Under the pieces are notes generated by a model. That model saw only the letters and a program-made list of their open reading frames with translations. It had not been told where the DNA came from and searched no databases. The position numbers and the translations under genes are program-made. Source: Eublepharis macularius (lineage: Eukaryota; Chordata; Lepidosauria; Squamata; Eublepharidae). Taken from it: a stretch of DNA of 64,000 nt. Positions 20,855-32,200 of this stretch are shown in pieces. The stretch covers positions 61,581,766 through 61,645,765 of the forward strand of contig NC_072801.1 of assembly GCF_028583425.1 (NCBI RefSeq). Reading direction: 5' to 3'. Each line of letters opens with the position of its first letter. The stretch's first letter is position 1.

Positions 20855-21880
20855 AGATCTTGGATATGGCTAGTCCAATATCGTGTCAGAACTTGGAAGC
20901 TAAGCAGGGTCAGTACTTGGATGGGAGACTACCAAAGAAAACTGGAGCTTCTATTCAAAGGTAGGCAAAGGCAAACTACCTCTGTTTATCTTTTGCCTTG
21001 AAACTTCATGAACCCTAACTAAGACAGAATTTGTATTATCAAGATTTATAATAAAGTATTTTTAATGCAAATTTGTGTATAGTCAGAGGTTTTTGCTGGA
21101 GCAGAGTTATGCTGTCTTGACAGATGTACAAATACTGGAGATGTATGAATATGTTTGGAGTCCATTTATATGATGTTGAACTTAGGATGTTTAGTGAATG
21201 GGCATATTTGTATATTGTGGATGGATTGCCTTATGAGTGTTTAAAATCAGAACCAGACATTGTCAGTGCTGTGACCTCTTTGATAAAGTGCATGAAATGG
21301 GACCCAAAAGGAACCAGACGACCATCACACTTCATTGAAGTCTTTATTTAGATGCCACATCTCATAGGACTTTCTACAAGGAATTGAATTTAATACCTAA
21401 ACTTGACAGCAGCACAGCCTCTTATGAATGGAATGAAGGACTGTATGTTATAGGACTATGCTGTGGTCACTGTTGTAATCTTTGTATGATATTACTGGGC
21501 TAGTGAAATATTGATGTATTTGACTGTTAACAGCACTTTCTATTGTACACTCCGAGTACAGGATATAGGAACAGAGATATGTAATATTGAATGGCATTAG
21601 CACTTTAGTATGTTATAGGATTGGTGTATGTGAGCTCAATGCTTTCTGTAGGTATATGCACTTTATGGACTAACTTGCTGTGGATACAGTGATATACCTG
21701 TTAAATAACTATACGCAAACTTGCATTAAAATACTTTAATATAGATCCTGATGATACAAATTCTGTCTTAGTTAGGCTTCATGGTATTGTTTTTTTAAAC
21801 TTTCTTATCCATGATACTCCCATACCCGTTTGAAACTTCATGAGGCAGTTGCGACTTGACAGCACGTTTTACTTACTATG
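20855..21880 (+). mobile_element. 5S-rRNA-derived SINE, split by an insertion
   Basis: Positions about 20878-20931 match the internal part of vertebrate 5S rRNA (GGAAGCTAAGCAGGGTC, TACTTGGATGGGAGAC). The SINE body follows (GGCAAAGGCAAACTACC), and after the interruption its tail (GCGACTTGACAGCACG) resumes near 21850. This is a SINE, not a 5S gene, because the 5S part is diverged and fused to the body seen also at 50546. The SINE is split by the 818-bp insertion at 21012-21829. Confidence 0.8.
21012..21829. mobile_element. 818-bp insertion with inverted ends inside the 5S SINE
   Basis: The 14-bp sequence TTGAAACTTCATGA occurs at 20998-21011 and again at 21830-21843, where the SINE resumes, so it is a target duplication. 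Inside, CCTAACTAAGACAGAATTTG near 21014 is repeated in inverted orientation ending near 21776 (about 28 bp of terminal inverted repeat). The inverted ends suggest a nonautonomous DNA transposon. The 14-bp duplication is longer than usual for one. A stretch of about 50 bp beyond the right inverted repeat is unexplained. Confidence 0.65.
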
Positions 21881-21884
21881 CTTG

Positions 21885-22849
21885 CTAAGCAGGAGAAAAT
21901 ACCTGAAATGAACAAAAATTACGCTTCTTTAATAGTCGATATATAAAGAGTATTGGACATTGATGTACAAAGCAGGAACAAACCTTGTGGTTGTCACGCA
22001 AATAGTGTCTGGGGCCATTTTTCAAGCAAACTACACCAAAATTGCAGGGAGGCTCGTCCTGCCTGTCCACTAAAGACGTACCAAGTTTTAAAGGGAGGCC
22101 CCTGAAAAAGCTGACTCCAGCCACTCTTCATTGTTTTCTAGGGGGTAGGGGGTGGGGAATCTAGGTCTTTCTCCAGGAAACAGGAAGCCTTAGTCATACA
22201 ACAGCAACCAATGACTAAAAGCCAATGAAAACAACCAATAAAGCCAAGCAAAACCAATGTCAAACCAGAGCATTCCCCCTGAACCAAAGTGAAGCAAAGG
22301 ATATATTACAAACCCAACAGAACCAACATCAAACCAGAGAATCCCAGTATCCAACTTAACAAGCTAGTAATGCCAGGGCAGCAGCCAGACCTGGCAATGG
22401 CATATGGCAAGTAAGCTACACTGACATAAACATGCATAGAGTAATGCTGCCTCTATCCTCCCTCCTATTACCTGGGAAGCCTGCAAAGGGCAGGGGAACA
22501 AGCTGCTGCAAGTTTTAAAATGCTATTCCCAGTTATTTCCAAAGATATCTGGAGAATTTGATAATGTAAATACTGGTTTATCCAAATGTTTCAGATATAC
22601 TTGAATAATTCCAAATATGTTTTTCAGGTATAGAATTGTTATCCCTGAGCCAATTTGCATACCCCTACTCCCCCTGTCCCCACTGTATTTAGATAGATGT
22701 AACTGCCTTAGAGCAGATTAGATAGATGCAAAGCATCCGGCCATTGCTCAATATGGCAATAATAAGGCAATAACTCTTTCTGCATTCTGAACAGAGTTCT
22801 TTGACCGTTCTTTGAAGGGCTGCCAGTGGGATTCTGCCCTTAGTACAGT
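21885..22849. other. Intergenic DNA before the satellite block
   Basis: No gene seen. Around 22200-22340 short imperfect repeats of AACCAATGTCAAACCAGAG-like words occur two to three times. The rest is ordinary AT-rich sequence. Confidence 0.5.
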
Positions 22850-22889
22850 CGTTTTTCCTGGGAGTGGGTAAAAGCAGGATCCAGATGAC

Positions 22890-25800
22890 TTTAAACGGAT
22901 CCTCATGAATTCATATGATTTTTATATTGAAAAAACCAAAAAGGCTGTCATATTATATATCATGTCCTAGTCTACAAACAGCAACAAAACAATCATGCAT
23001 CCACCAATTCGTGGTGCTACCACGGCACAAAAACATGCTAAAAAGGATCCTCTTGATTTTTACATGGGGCCACCCAAAATACACCATACAATACTAGATC
23101 ATATCCATTGACACAAATGGGACCAAAAAAACGAGCCGTCCACTGCTTCATGGCAACGCCACGGGTCAAAAACATGGTTCAAAAGCACGAATCTTCACGG
23201 ATCCTCTTGATTTTTACGTGGGGTCACCCAAAATACACCATAAAATACTAGATCGTGTCCATTGCTACAAATGGGACCAGAAATTCAGCCATCCATCGCT
23301 GCGTGGCACTGCCACGGGGCAAAAACATGGTTCAAAAGCACGGATCCTCACGGATCCTCTTGATTTTTAAATGGGGCCACGCAAAATCCACCATAAAATA
23401 CTCGATCCTGTCCATTGTCACAAACGGGACCCAACGATTAAGGTGTCCACCCCTTGGTGGTACCGCCATGGGGCAAAAACATGGCTCAAAAGCACGGATC
23501 CTCACGGATCCTCTTGATTTTTAAATGAGGCCATGCAAAATCCACCATACAATACTAGATCATGTCCATTGTCACAAATGGAACACAAAGATTAAGCTGT
23601 CCACCCCTTCGTGGCACTGCCAAAGGGCAAAAACATGCTTCAAAAGCACGGATCCTCACGGATCCTCTTGATTTTTATGTGGGGTCACCTAAAATCCACC
23701 ATACAATACTCGATAATGTCCATTGCCACAAATGGGACCCAAAGATGAAGCTGTCCGCCCCTTCGTGGCACCAGCACGGGGCAAAAACATGGTTCAAAAG
23801 CACGGATCCTCAGCGATCCTTTTGATTTTTACGAGGGGTCATCCAAAATCCACCATACAATACTAGATCAGGACCATTGCCACAAATGGGACCCAAAAAT
23901 TCAGCTGTCCACTGCTTCATGGCACCAGCACGGGGCAAAAACATGGCTCAAAAGAATGGATCCTCACGGATCCTCTTGATTTTTACGTGTGGTCATCCAA
24001 AATCCACCATGCAATACTTGACCATGTCCATCGCCACAAATGGGACACAAAGATTAAGCTGTCCACCCCTTCGTGGCACCGCGGGGCAAAAACATGGTTC
24101 AAAAGCACGGATCTTCACGGATCCTCTTGATTTTTACGTGGGGTCATCCAAAATCCACCATACAATACTCGGCCATGTCCATTGCCACAAATGGGACACA
24201 AAGATTAAGCTGTCCACCCCTTCGTGGCACCGCCACGGGGCAAAAACATGGCTCAAAAGCACGGATCCTCTCTTGTTTTTTACATGAGGTCACCTAAAAT
24301 CCACCGTAAAATACTCAATCATGTCCATTGCCACAAATGGGACCCAAAAAATCAGCTGTCCACTACTTCATGACACTGCCACGGGGCAAAAACTTGGTTC
24401 AAAAGCATGGATCCTCGCGAGTCATTTTGATTTTTATGTGGTGTCACCCAAAATCCACCATAGAATACTCGATCATGTCCATTGCCACAAATGGGACCCA
24501 AAGATTAAGCTGTCAACCCCTTCATGGCAGTGCCACGAGGCCAAAACATGGCTCAAAAGCATGGATCCTCAAGGATCCTCTTGATTTTTACGTGGGGTCA
24601 CCCAAAATCCACCACACAATACTCGATCATGTCCATTGCCATAAATGGGACCCAAAGATTAAGCTGTCCACCCCTTTGTGGTACCGCCACGGGGCAAAAA
24701 CATGGCTCAAAAGCACGGATCCTTAACGATCCACTTGATTTTTATGTGGGGTCACCCAAAATCCACCATACAATACTAGATCGTGTCCATTGTCACAAAT
24801 GGGACCAAAAATTCAGCCATCCACCTCTTCATGGCACCAGCACGGGGCAAAAACATGGTTCAAAAGCACGGATCCTCATGGATCCTCTTGATTTTTACCT
24901 GGGGTCATCCAAAATCCACAATAGAATACTCGATCATGTCCATTGCCATAAATGGGACCCAAAGATTAAGATGTCCCCTACTTCTTGGCACCAGCACGGG
25001 GCAAAAACATGGCTCAAAAGAACGGATCCTCAAGGATCCTCTTGGTTTTTACATGGGGTCACCCAAAATCCACTATACAATACTCAGTCATGTCCATTGC
25101 CACAAATAGGACCCAAAAATTCAGCCGTCCACTGTTTCATGACACTGCCAGGGGGTAAAAACATGGTTCAAAAGCACGGATCCTCACGGACCCTCTTGAT
25201 TTTTATGTGGGGCCACCCAAAATCCACCATACAATACTAGATCTTGTCCATTGGCATACAATACTAGATCAGGACCATTAAGCCGTCCCCCACTTTGTTG
25301 CACCTCCATGGGGCAAAAACATGGCTCAAAAGCATGGATCCTCAAGGATCCTCTTGTTTTTTACATGAGGTCACCCAAAATCCACCATACAATACTCGAT
25401 AATGTCCATTGCCACCAATGGGACCCAAAAATTAAGCTGTCCACCCCTTCATGGCTCCGCCACGGGGCAGAAACATGGCTCAAAAGCACGCATCCTCAAG
25501 GATCCTCTTGATTTTTATGTGGGGTCACTCAAAATCCACCATACAATACCAGATCGTGTCCATTGTCACAAATGGGACCAAAAATTCAGCCATCCACCTC
25601 TTCATGGCACCTGCACGGGGCAAAAACATGGTCCAAAAACACGGATCCTCATGGATCCTCTTGATTTTTATGTGGGGTCATCCAAAATCCACCATACAAT
25701 ACTCAACCATGTCCATTGTCACAAATGGGACCCATATATTAAGATGTCCCCTACTTCGTGAGACCACCACGGGGCAAAAACATGGCTCAAAAGAACGGAT

Positions 25801-28800
25801 CCTCAAGGATCCTCTTGGTTTTTACATGGGGTCACCCAAAATCCACTTTACAATACTCAGTCATGTCCATTGCCACAAATAGGACCCAAAAATTCAGCTG
25901 TCCACTGCTTCATGACACTGCCAGGGGGTAAAAACATGGTTCAAAAGCACGGATCCTCACGGATCCTCTTGATTTTTATGTGGGGCCACCCAAAATCCAC
26001 CATACAATACTAGATTTTGTCCATTGGCATACAATACTAGATCAGGACCATTAAGCCGTCCCCCACTTCGTTGCACCACCATGGGGCAAAAACATGGCTC
26101 AAAAGCATGAATCCTCAAGGATCCTCTTGTTTTTTACATGAGGTCACCCAAAATCCACCATACAATACTCGATAATGTCCATTGCCACCAATGGGTCCCA
26201 AAGATTAAGCTGTCCACCCCTTCATGGCTCCGCCACGGGGCAGAAACATGGCTCAAAAGCACGCATCCTCAAGGATCCTCTTGATTTTTATGTGGGGTCA
26301 CCCAAAATCCACCATACAATACTAGATCGTGTCCATTGTCACAAATGGGACCAAAAATTCAGCCATCCACCTCTTCATGGCACCAGCATGGGGCAAAAAC
26401 ATGGTCCAAAAACACGGATCCTCATGGATCCTCTTGATTTTTATGTGGGGTCATCCAAAATCCACCATACAATACTCGACCATGTCCATTGTCACAAATG
26501 GGACCCATATATTAAGATGTCCCCTACTTCGTGAGACCACCACGGGGCAAAAACATGGCTCAAAAGAACGGATCCTCAAGGATCCTCTTGATTTTTACAT
26601 GGGGTCAACCAAAATCCACCATACAATACTCGACCATGTCCATTGTCACAAATGGGACCAAAAATTCAGCCATCCACTGCTTCATGACACTGCCACGGGG
26701 CAAAAACATGGTTCAAAAGTACGGATCCTCATGGATCCTCTTCATTTTTACATGCGGTCACCCAAAGTCCACAAAATAATTCAAAATCATATCCGTTGCA
26801 AAAAAATTGCACTAACAAATTCAGCCATTCACCACTTTGTGGCATAGCCACGGTGCAAGAAATTGGTTCAAAAGCACAGATCCTCATGGATCCGCTTGAT
26901 TTTTACATGGCACCACCCAAAATCCACCATACGCACCCAGATCATGTCCACTGCCGAAGATCGGACCCAAAAAACTCAGCCATCCACCATTTCGTGGCAT
27001 AACCACAGCGCAAGAAATTTGTTTAGAAGCACGGATCCTCATGGATAGTCCTGATTTTTACATGAGGTCAACAAAAGTCCACTATACAATCACAGCTGAT
27101 GTCTATTGCCACAAATGGCACCAAAAATTCAGCCATCCAACACTTTGTGGCACAGCCACGGCACAAAACATGGTTCAAAAGCACGGATCCTCTGGATTTT
27201 TACATGGGGACACCCAAAGTCCACCATACAAAACAAGCTCATGTCTACTGACACAAATGCCCACTGCCAGTGCCAGGGCTTCTGGCGCCTGTGGCAACCC
27301 CCCCATGCGTGTGCACAGCTCACATGCTCATGTGCCACAGACTGTGCGATGATGTCATCGTGCAGCACAAGCCGGGGGCATTCGCCGGCGCATGCCTGGG
27401 GTGGTGGGTGGAGGTTTCTCTGCGCTCTGCACGCTGTTCTGGCAGTGGCTCGTGGCTGCTGCACCTGGCTGGGGAGGTGTGGCAGTGGCACGGGGCCAGC
27501 TGGCTGCAGCAGCTGCGGGCCAGCCATGCCAGCTCTGCGGCACGCACCTTTGCCCCCAACATCCCCTCCGGCACCTCTCCAGTGCCCTCGCGCCTGAGTC
27601 CACTGCCCACCTGGCCTCTATGGGCGCGCCAGCCCTGCAAATGGCACCCAAAATTCAGCAATACACCGCTTTGTGGCACAGCCATGACACAAAAACATGG
27701 TTCAAATGCATGTATCCTCTTAATCTTTACGTGGGACTGCCCCAAATCCACCATAAAATACCAACTCATGTCCATTGCCCAAAACGGTGCCAAAAATTCA
27801 TCCATCTATCATTTCATGGAACTGACACAGTGCAAATCCATGGTTCAAAAGCACAGATCCTCATGGATCCTCTAGATTTTTTAATGAGACCACCCAAAAT
27901 CCACCATACAATTCCTGATCACGTCCACTGCCACAAATGGAACAAAAAAAAGTCACCATCCACCACTTTGTGGCACCCCCATGGTGCAAAAACATGGTTC
28001 AAAAGCATGGATCCTCATGATTCCTCTTGATTTTTACATAGGGTCGCCCAAACTCCACCATACAATCCAAGACCACCTCCGTTGCCACAAATGGCACCAA
28101 AAATTTAGCCATCCACTGCTTCGTGGCACAGCAACGGCACAAAAACACAGTTCAAAAGCATGGATCCACATGGATCCTCTAGATTTTTTAATGAGACCAC
28201 CCAAAATCCACCATGCAATCACAGATCATGTCCATTGCCACAAATGGAACAAAATAAAAAAGCTATCCACTGCTTTGTGGCACTGCCAGGGAGCAAAAAC
28301 TTGGTTTAAAAGGATGGACCCTCAAGGATCCTCTTGATTTTTAAATTGGAACACCCAAAAATCCACAATAAAATCCCAGAACTTGTTCATTGCCACAAAT
28401 TGGACCAAAAAATTCAGCCATCCACAGTTTTGTGGCAATGCCACGGTGTAAACACATGGTTCAAAAGCATGGGTCCTCGAGGATCGTCTTGATTTTTCAT
28501 GGGGTCACCCAAACTATCACACAATCACAGATCAACTCCATTGCCACAAATAGGACCAAAAAATTAAGCCATCCAATGCTTCGTGGCAGTGCCACAGCAC
28601 AAACACGTGGTTCAAAAGTGCGGATCCTCATAGATCCTCTTGATTTTTTACTGGGACCATCAAAAATCGACCATACAATCCCAGATCATGTGCATTGCCA
28701 CAAATAGAACAAAGAAAAAAGGCATCCATTGCTTTGTGGTACCACCAAGGTGCAAAAACATGGTTCAAAAGCATGGATCCTCATAGATCCTCTTGCTTTT

Positions 28801-29215
28801 TACGTGGGGCATCCCAAAATCTACCATACAATCCCAGATCATGTCCATTGCAACAAATAGGACCAAAAAATCAAGCCATTCACTGATTCGTGGCACTGCC
28901 AGGGAGCAAAAACTCGGTTCAGAAGCTCGGATCCTCATGGATCCTCTTGTTTTTTAAATGGGGCCACCCAAAATCCAGTATACTGTCCCAGATCTTGTAC
29001 ATTGCCACAAATGGGACCAAAAAATTCCGCCATCCACAGCTTTGTGGCACTGCCACGGTGCAAAAACATGGTTCAAAGTCACGGATACTCCTGGATCCTC
29101 TGATTATTTTTATGGGATCACTCAAAACTCACCATACCGTGGCATACTGTGTCCATTGCCTCAGATTGCACCAAAAACATGCCCCCGGCTTCCTGACACC
29201 GCTGTGGGGGGAAAA
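22890..29215 (+). repeat. Left arm: plus-oriented 154-bp monomers
   Basis: A consensus unit reads through a doubled site GGATCCTCACGGATCCTC, then TTGATTTTTACGTGGGGTCA, then CCACAAATGGGACC, then the hairpin CGTGGCACCGCCACG, then GGGGCAAAAACATGG. Divergence between units is roughly 5-20 percent, increasing toward the junction from about 26760 on. A five-monomer block repeats at an offset of 773 bp (compare 25402-25761 with 26175-26534). Open frames up to 238 codons across the array are by-products of the repeat, because 154 is not a multiple of three and the frame rotates through successive units. Confidence 0.85.
27260..27637. mobile_element. GC-rich 378-bp insertion in the left satellite arm
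   Basis: A GC-rich block unrelated to the satellite interrupts one monomer. The sequence CAAATG occurs on both sides (27254-27259 and 27638-27643), and the monomer continues in register, so this looks like an insertion with a 6-bp target duplication. It contains no domain I recognise. Solo LTRs of some retroviruses leave 6-bp duplications, but the block lacks TG..CA ends. Confidence 0.55.
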
Positions 29216-32200
29216 GTCAAGAGTATCCATGAGGATCATAGCTTTTGAATCATGTTTTGAACTGTGGTGGTTCCACAAAGCAATGGATGACCAAAATTTT
29301 TTGTGCGATTTGTGGCAATGGACATGATCTGTGATCGTATGATGGATTTTGTCTTGCCCCATGTAAAAATTAAGAGGATCCATTAGGATCTGTGATTTTG
29401 TACAAAGTTTTTCTGCCGTGGCAGTGGCAGAACTGTGGAACACTGGATTTTTTGGTGCCGTTTGTGGCAATGGACATGATCTTGTATTGTATGGTGGACT
29501 TTGGGTGGCCTCAGGTAAAAATCGAGATGATCCGTGAGGATCCATGCTTTTTAGCATGTTTTTGCCCCATGGCGGTGCCACAAAGTGGTGGATGGCTGAA
29601 TTTTTGGGTCCCATTTGTGGCAATAGACATGATTTAGTGTTGTGTGGTGGGTTTTGGGTGAGCCTATGAAAAAATCAAGAGGATCCAAGAGGATCCGTTG
29701 CATTTTAGCAAGTTTTTTGCCCCGTGGCAGTGCCATGAAGGGGGATGGCTGAATTTTTGGGTACCATTTGTGGCAATGGACATGATCTTGTATTGTATGG
29801 TGCATTTTGGGTGACCCCATGTAAAAATCATGAGGATCCATGCTTTTTAGCATGTTTTTGCCCTGTGGCGGTGCCACGAAGCGGTGGACGGCTGAATTTT
29901 TGGGTCCCATTTGTGGCAATGGACATGATTCAGTATTGTATGGTGGGTTTTGGGTGACCCTATGAAAAAATCAAGAGGATCTATGAGGATCCATTGCATT
30001 TTAGCAAGTTTTTGCTTCATGGCGGTGCCACGAAGAGGTGGACGGCTGAATTTTTGGTTCCCTTTGTGAAAATGCACATGATCTGGTATTGTATGGTGGA
30101 TTTTGGAAGATCCCACGTAAAAATCAAGAGGATCCCTGAGGATCCGTACTTTTGAACCATGTTTTTGTCTCGTGTCTCTCCCACGAAGTGGTGGATGGCT
30201 GAATTTTGGGTCCCATTTGTGCCAATGGACATGATCTAGTATTGTATGGTGTATTTGGGTGGCCCCATGTAAAAACCAAGAGGATCCATGAGGATACATG
30301 ACTTTTTCGCATGTTTTCGCTTCATGGCGGTGCCGCAAAAGCGGTGGATGGCTGAATTTTGGGTCCCATTTGTGGCAATGGACATGATCTTGTATTGTAT
30401 GGTGGATTTTGGGTGGCCGTATATAAAAATCAAGATGATCCGTGAGGATCCATAATTTTTAGCATGTTTTTGCCCGTGGCGGTGCCACGAAGCGGTGGAC
30501 AGCTGAATTTTTGGGTCCCATTTGTGGTAATGGATACGATACAGTATTGCATGGTGGGTTTTGGGTGACCCTATGGAAAAATCAAGAGGATCCATGAGGA
30601 TCTGTGGCATTTTAGCAAGTTTTTGCTTCATGGAGGTGCCACGAAGAGGTGGGTGGCTGAATTTTTGGGTCCCATTTGTGGCAATGGACATGATCTAGTA
30701 TTGTATGGTGGATTTTGGATGATCCCACATAAAAATCAAGAGGATCCTTGAGGATCTGAGGGTTCTTAGCATGTTTTTGCTTCATGGCAGTGCCACGAAT
30801 TGGTGAATGGCTGAATTTTTGGGTCCCATTTGTGGCAATGGACATTATCTTGTATTGTATGGTGTATTTTGGGTGGCCCCATTTAAAAATCAAGAGGATC
30901 CTTGAGGATCCATGACTTTTTAGCATGTTTTTGCCCCGTGGCGGTGCCACAAAGCGGTGGACGGCTTAATTTTTGGATCCCATATGTGGCAACGGACATG
31001 ATCTTGTATTGTATGGTGGATTTTGGGTGGCCCCATGTAAAAATCAAGATGATCCGTGAGGATCCATGCTTTTTAGCATGTTTTTGCCCGTGGCGGTGCC
31101 ACGAAGCAGTGGACAGCTGAATTTTTGGGTCCCATTTGTGGTAATGGATATGATTCAGTATTGTTTGGTGGGTTTGGGGTGACCCTATGGAAAAATCAAG
31201 AGGATCCATGAGGATCTGTGGCATTTTAGCAAGTTTTTGCTTCATGGAGGTGCCATGAAGAGGTGGAAGGCTGAATTTTTGGTCCCATTTTTGGCAATGG
31301 ACATAATCTAGTATTGCATGGTGTATTTTGGGTGGCCCCATGTAAAAATCTAGAGGATCCGTGAGGATCCGTACTTTTGAACCCTGTTTTTGTCCCGTGG
31401 GAGTGCCACAAAGTGGTGGATGGCTGAATTTTTGGTCCCATTTTTGGCAATGGACATAATCTAATTTTGTATGGTGGATTTTGGGCAACCTCACGTAAAA
31501 ATCAAGATGATCCGTGAGGATCCGTGCATTTTAGTATGTTTTTGCTCCGTGGCAGTGCCATGAAGGGGTAGATGGCTGAATTTTTGGGTTTCATTTGTGG
31601 CAATGGACATGGTCTAGTATTGTATGGTGCATTTTGGGTGACCCCACATAAAAATCAAGAGGATCTGTGAGGATCTGTGGGTTCTTAGCATGTTTTTGCT
31701 TCATGGCAGTGCCACGAATAGGTGGATGGCTGAATTTTTCGGTCCCATTTGTGGCACTAGACCTGATCTAGTATTATATGGTGTATTTTGGGTGGCCCCA
31801 TTTAAAAAGTCAAGAGGATCCGTTTGGATCCGTGTTTTTGAATCATGTTTTTGCCCTTTGGCGGTGCCACAAAGTGGTGGGTGGCTGAATTTTTGGTCCC
31901 AGTTTTGGCAATGGACATAATCTAATTTTGTATGGTGTATTTTGGGCGATCTCACGTAAAAATCAAGATGATCCGTGAGGATCCGTGCATTTTAGTATGT
32001 TTTTGCCCCGTGGCAGTGCCATGAAGGGGTAGATGGCTGGATTTTTGGGTCCCATTTGTGTCAATGGACATGATCTAGTATTGTATGATGTATTTTGGGT
32101 GGCCCCATGTAAAAACCAAGGGGATCCATGAGGATCCATGACTTTTTAGCATGTTTTCGCTTCATGGCGGTGCCACAAAGCGGTGGATGGCTGAATTTTT

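Noticed and set aside
20878-20931. 5S rRNA gene
   Set aside because: Only the middle of 5S matches, with substitutions, and it is fused to a SINE body; not a functional 5S gene.
24524-25240. Open frames up to 238 codons in the satellite array, both strands
   Set aside because: They rotate through frames because the unit is 154 bp, repeat the same words with drift, and one frame regularly meets stops. They are by-products of the repeat.
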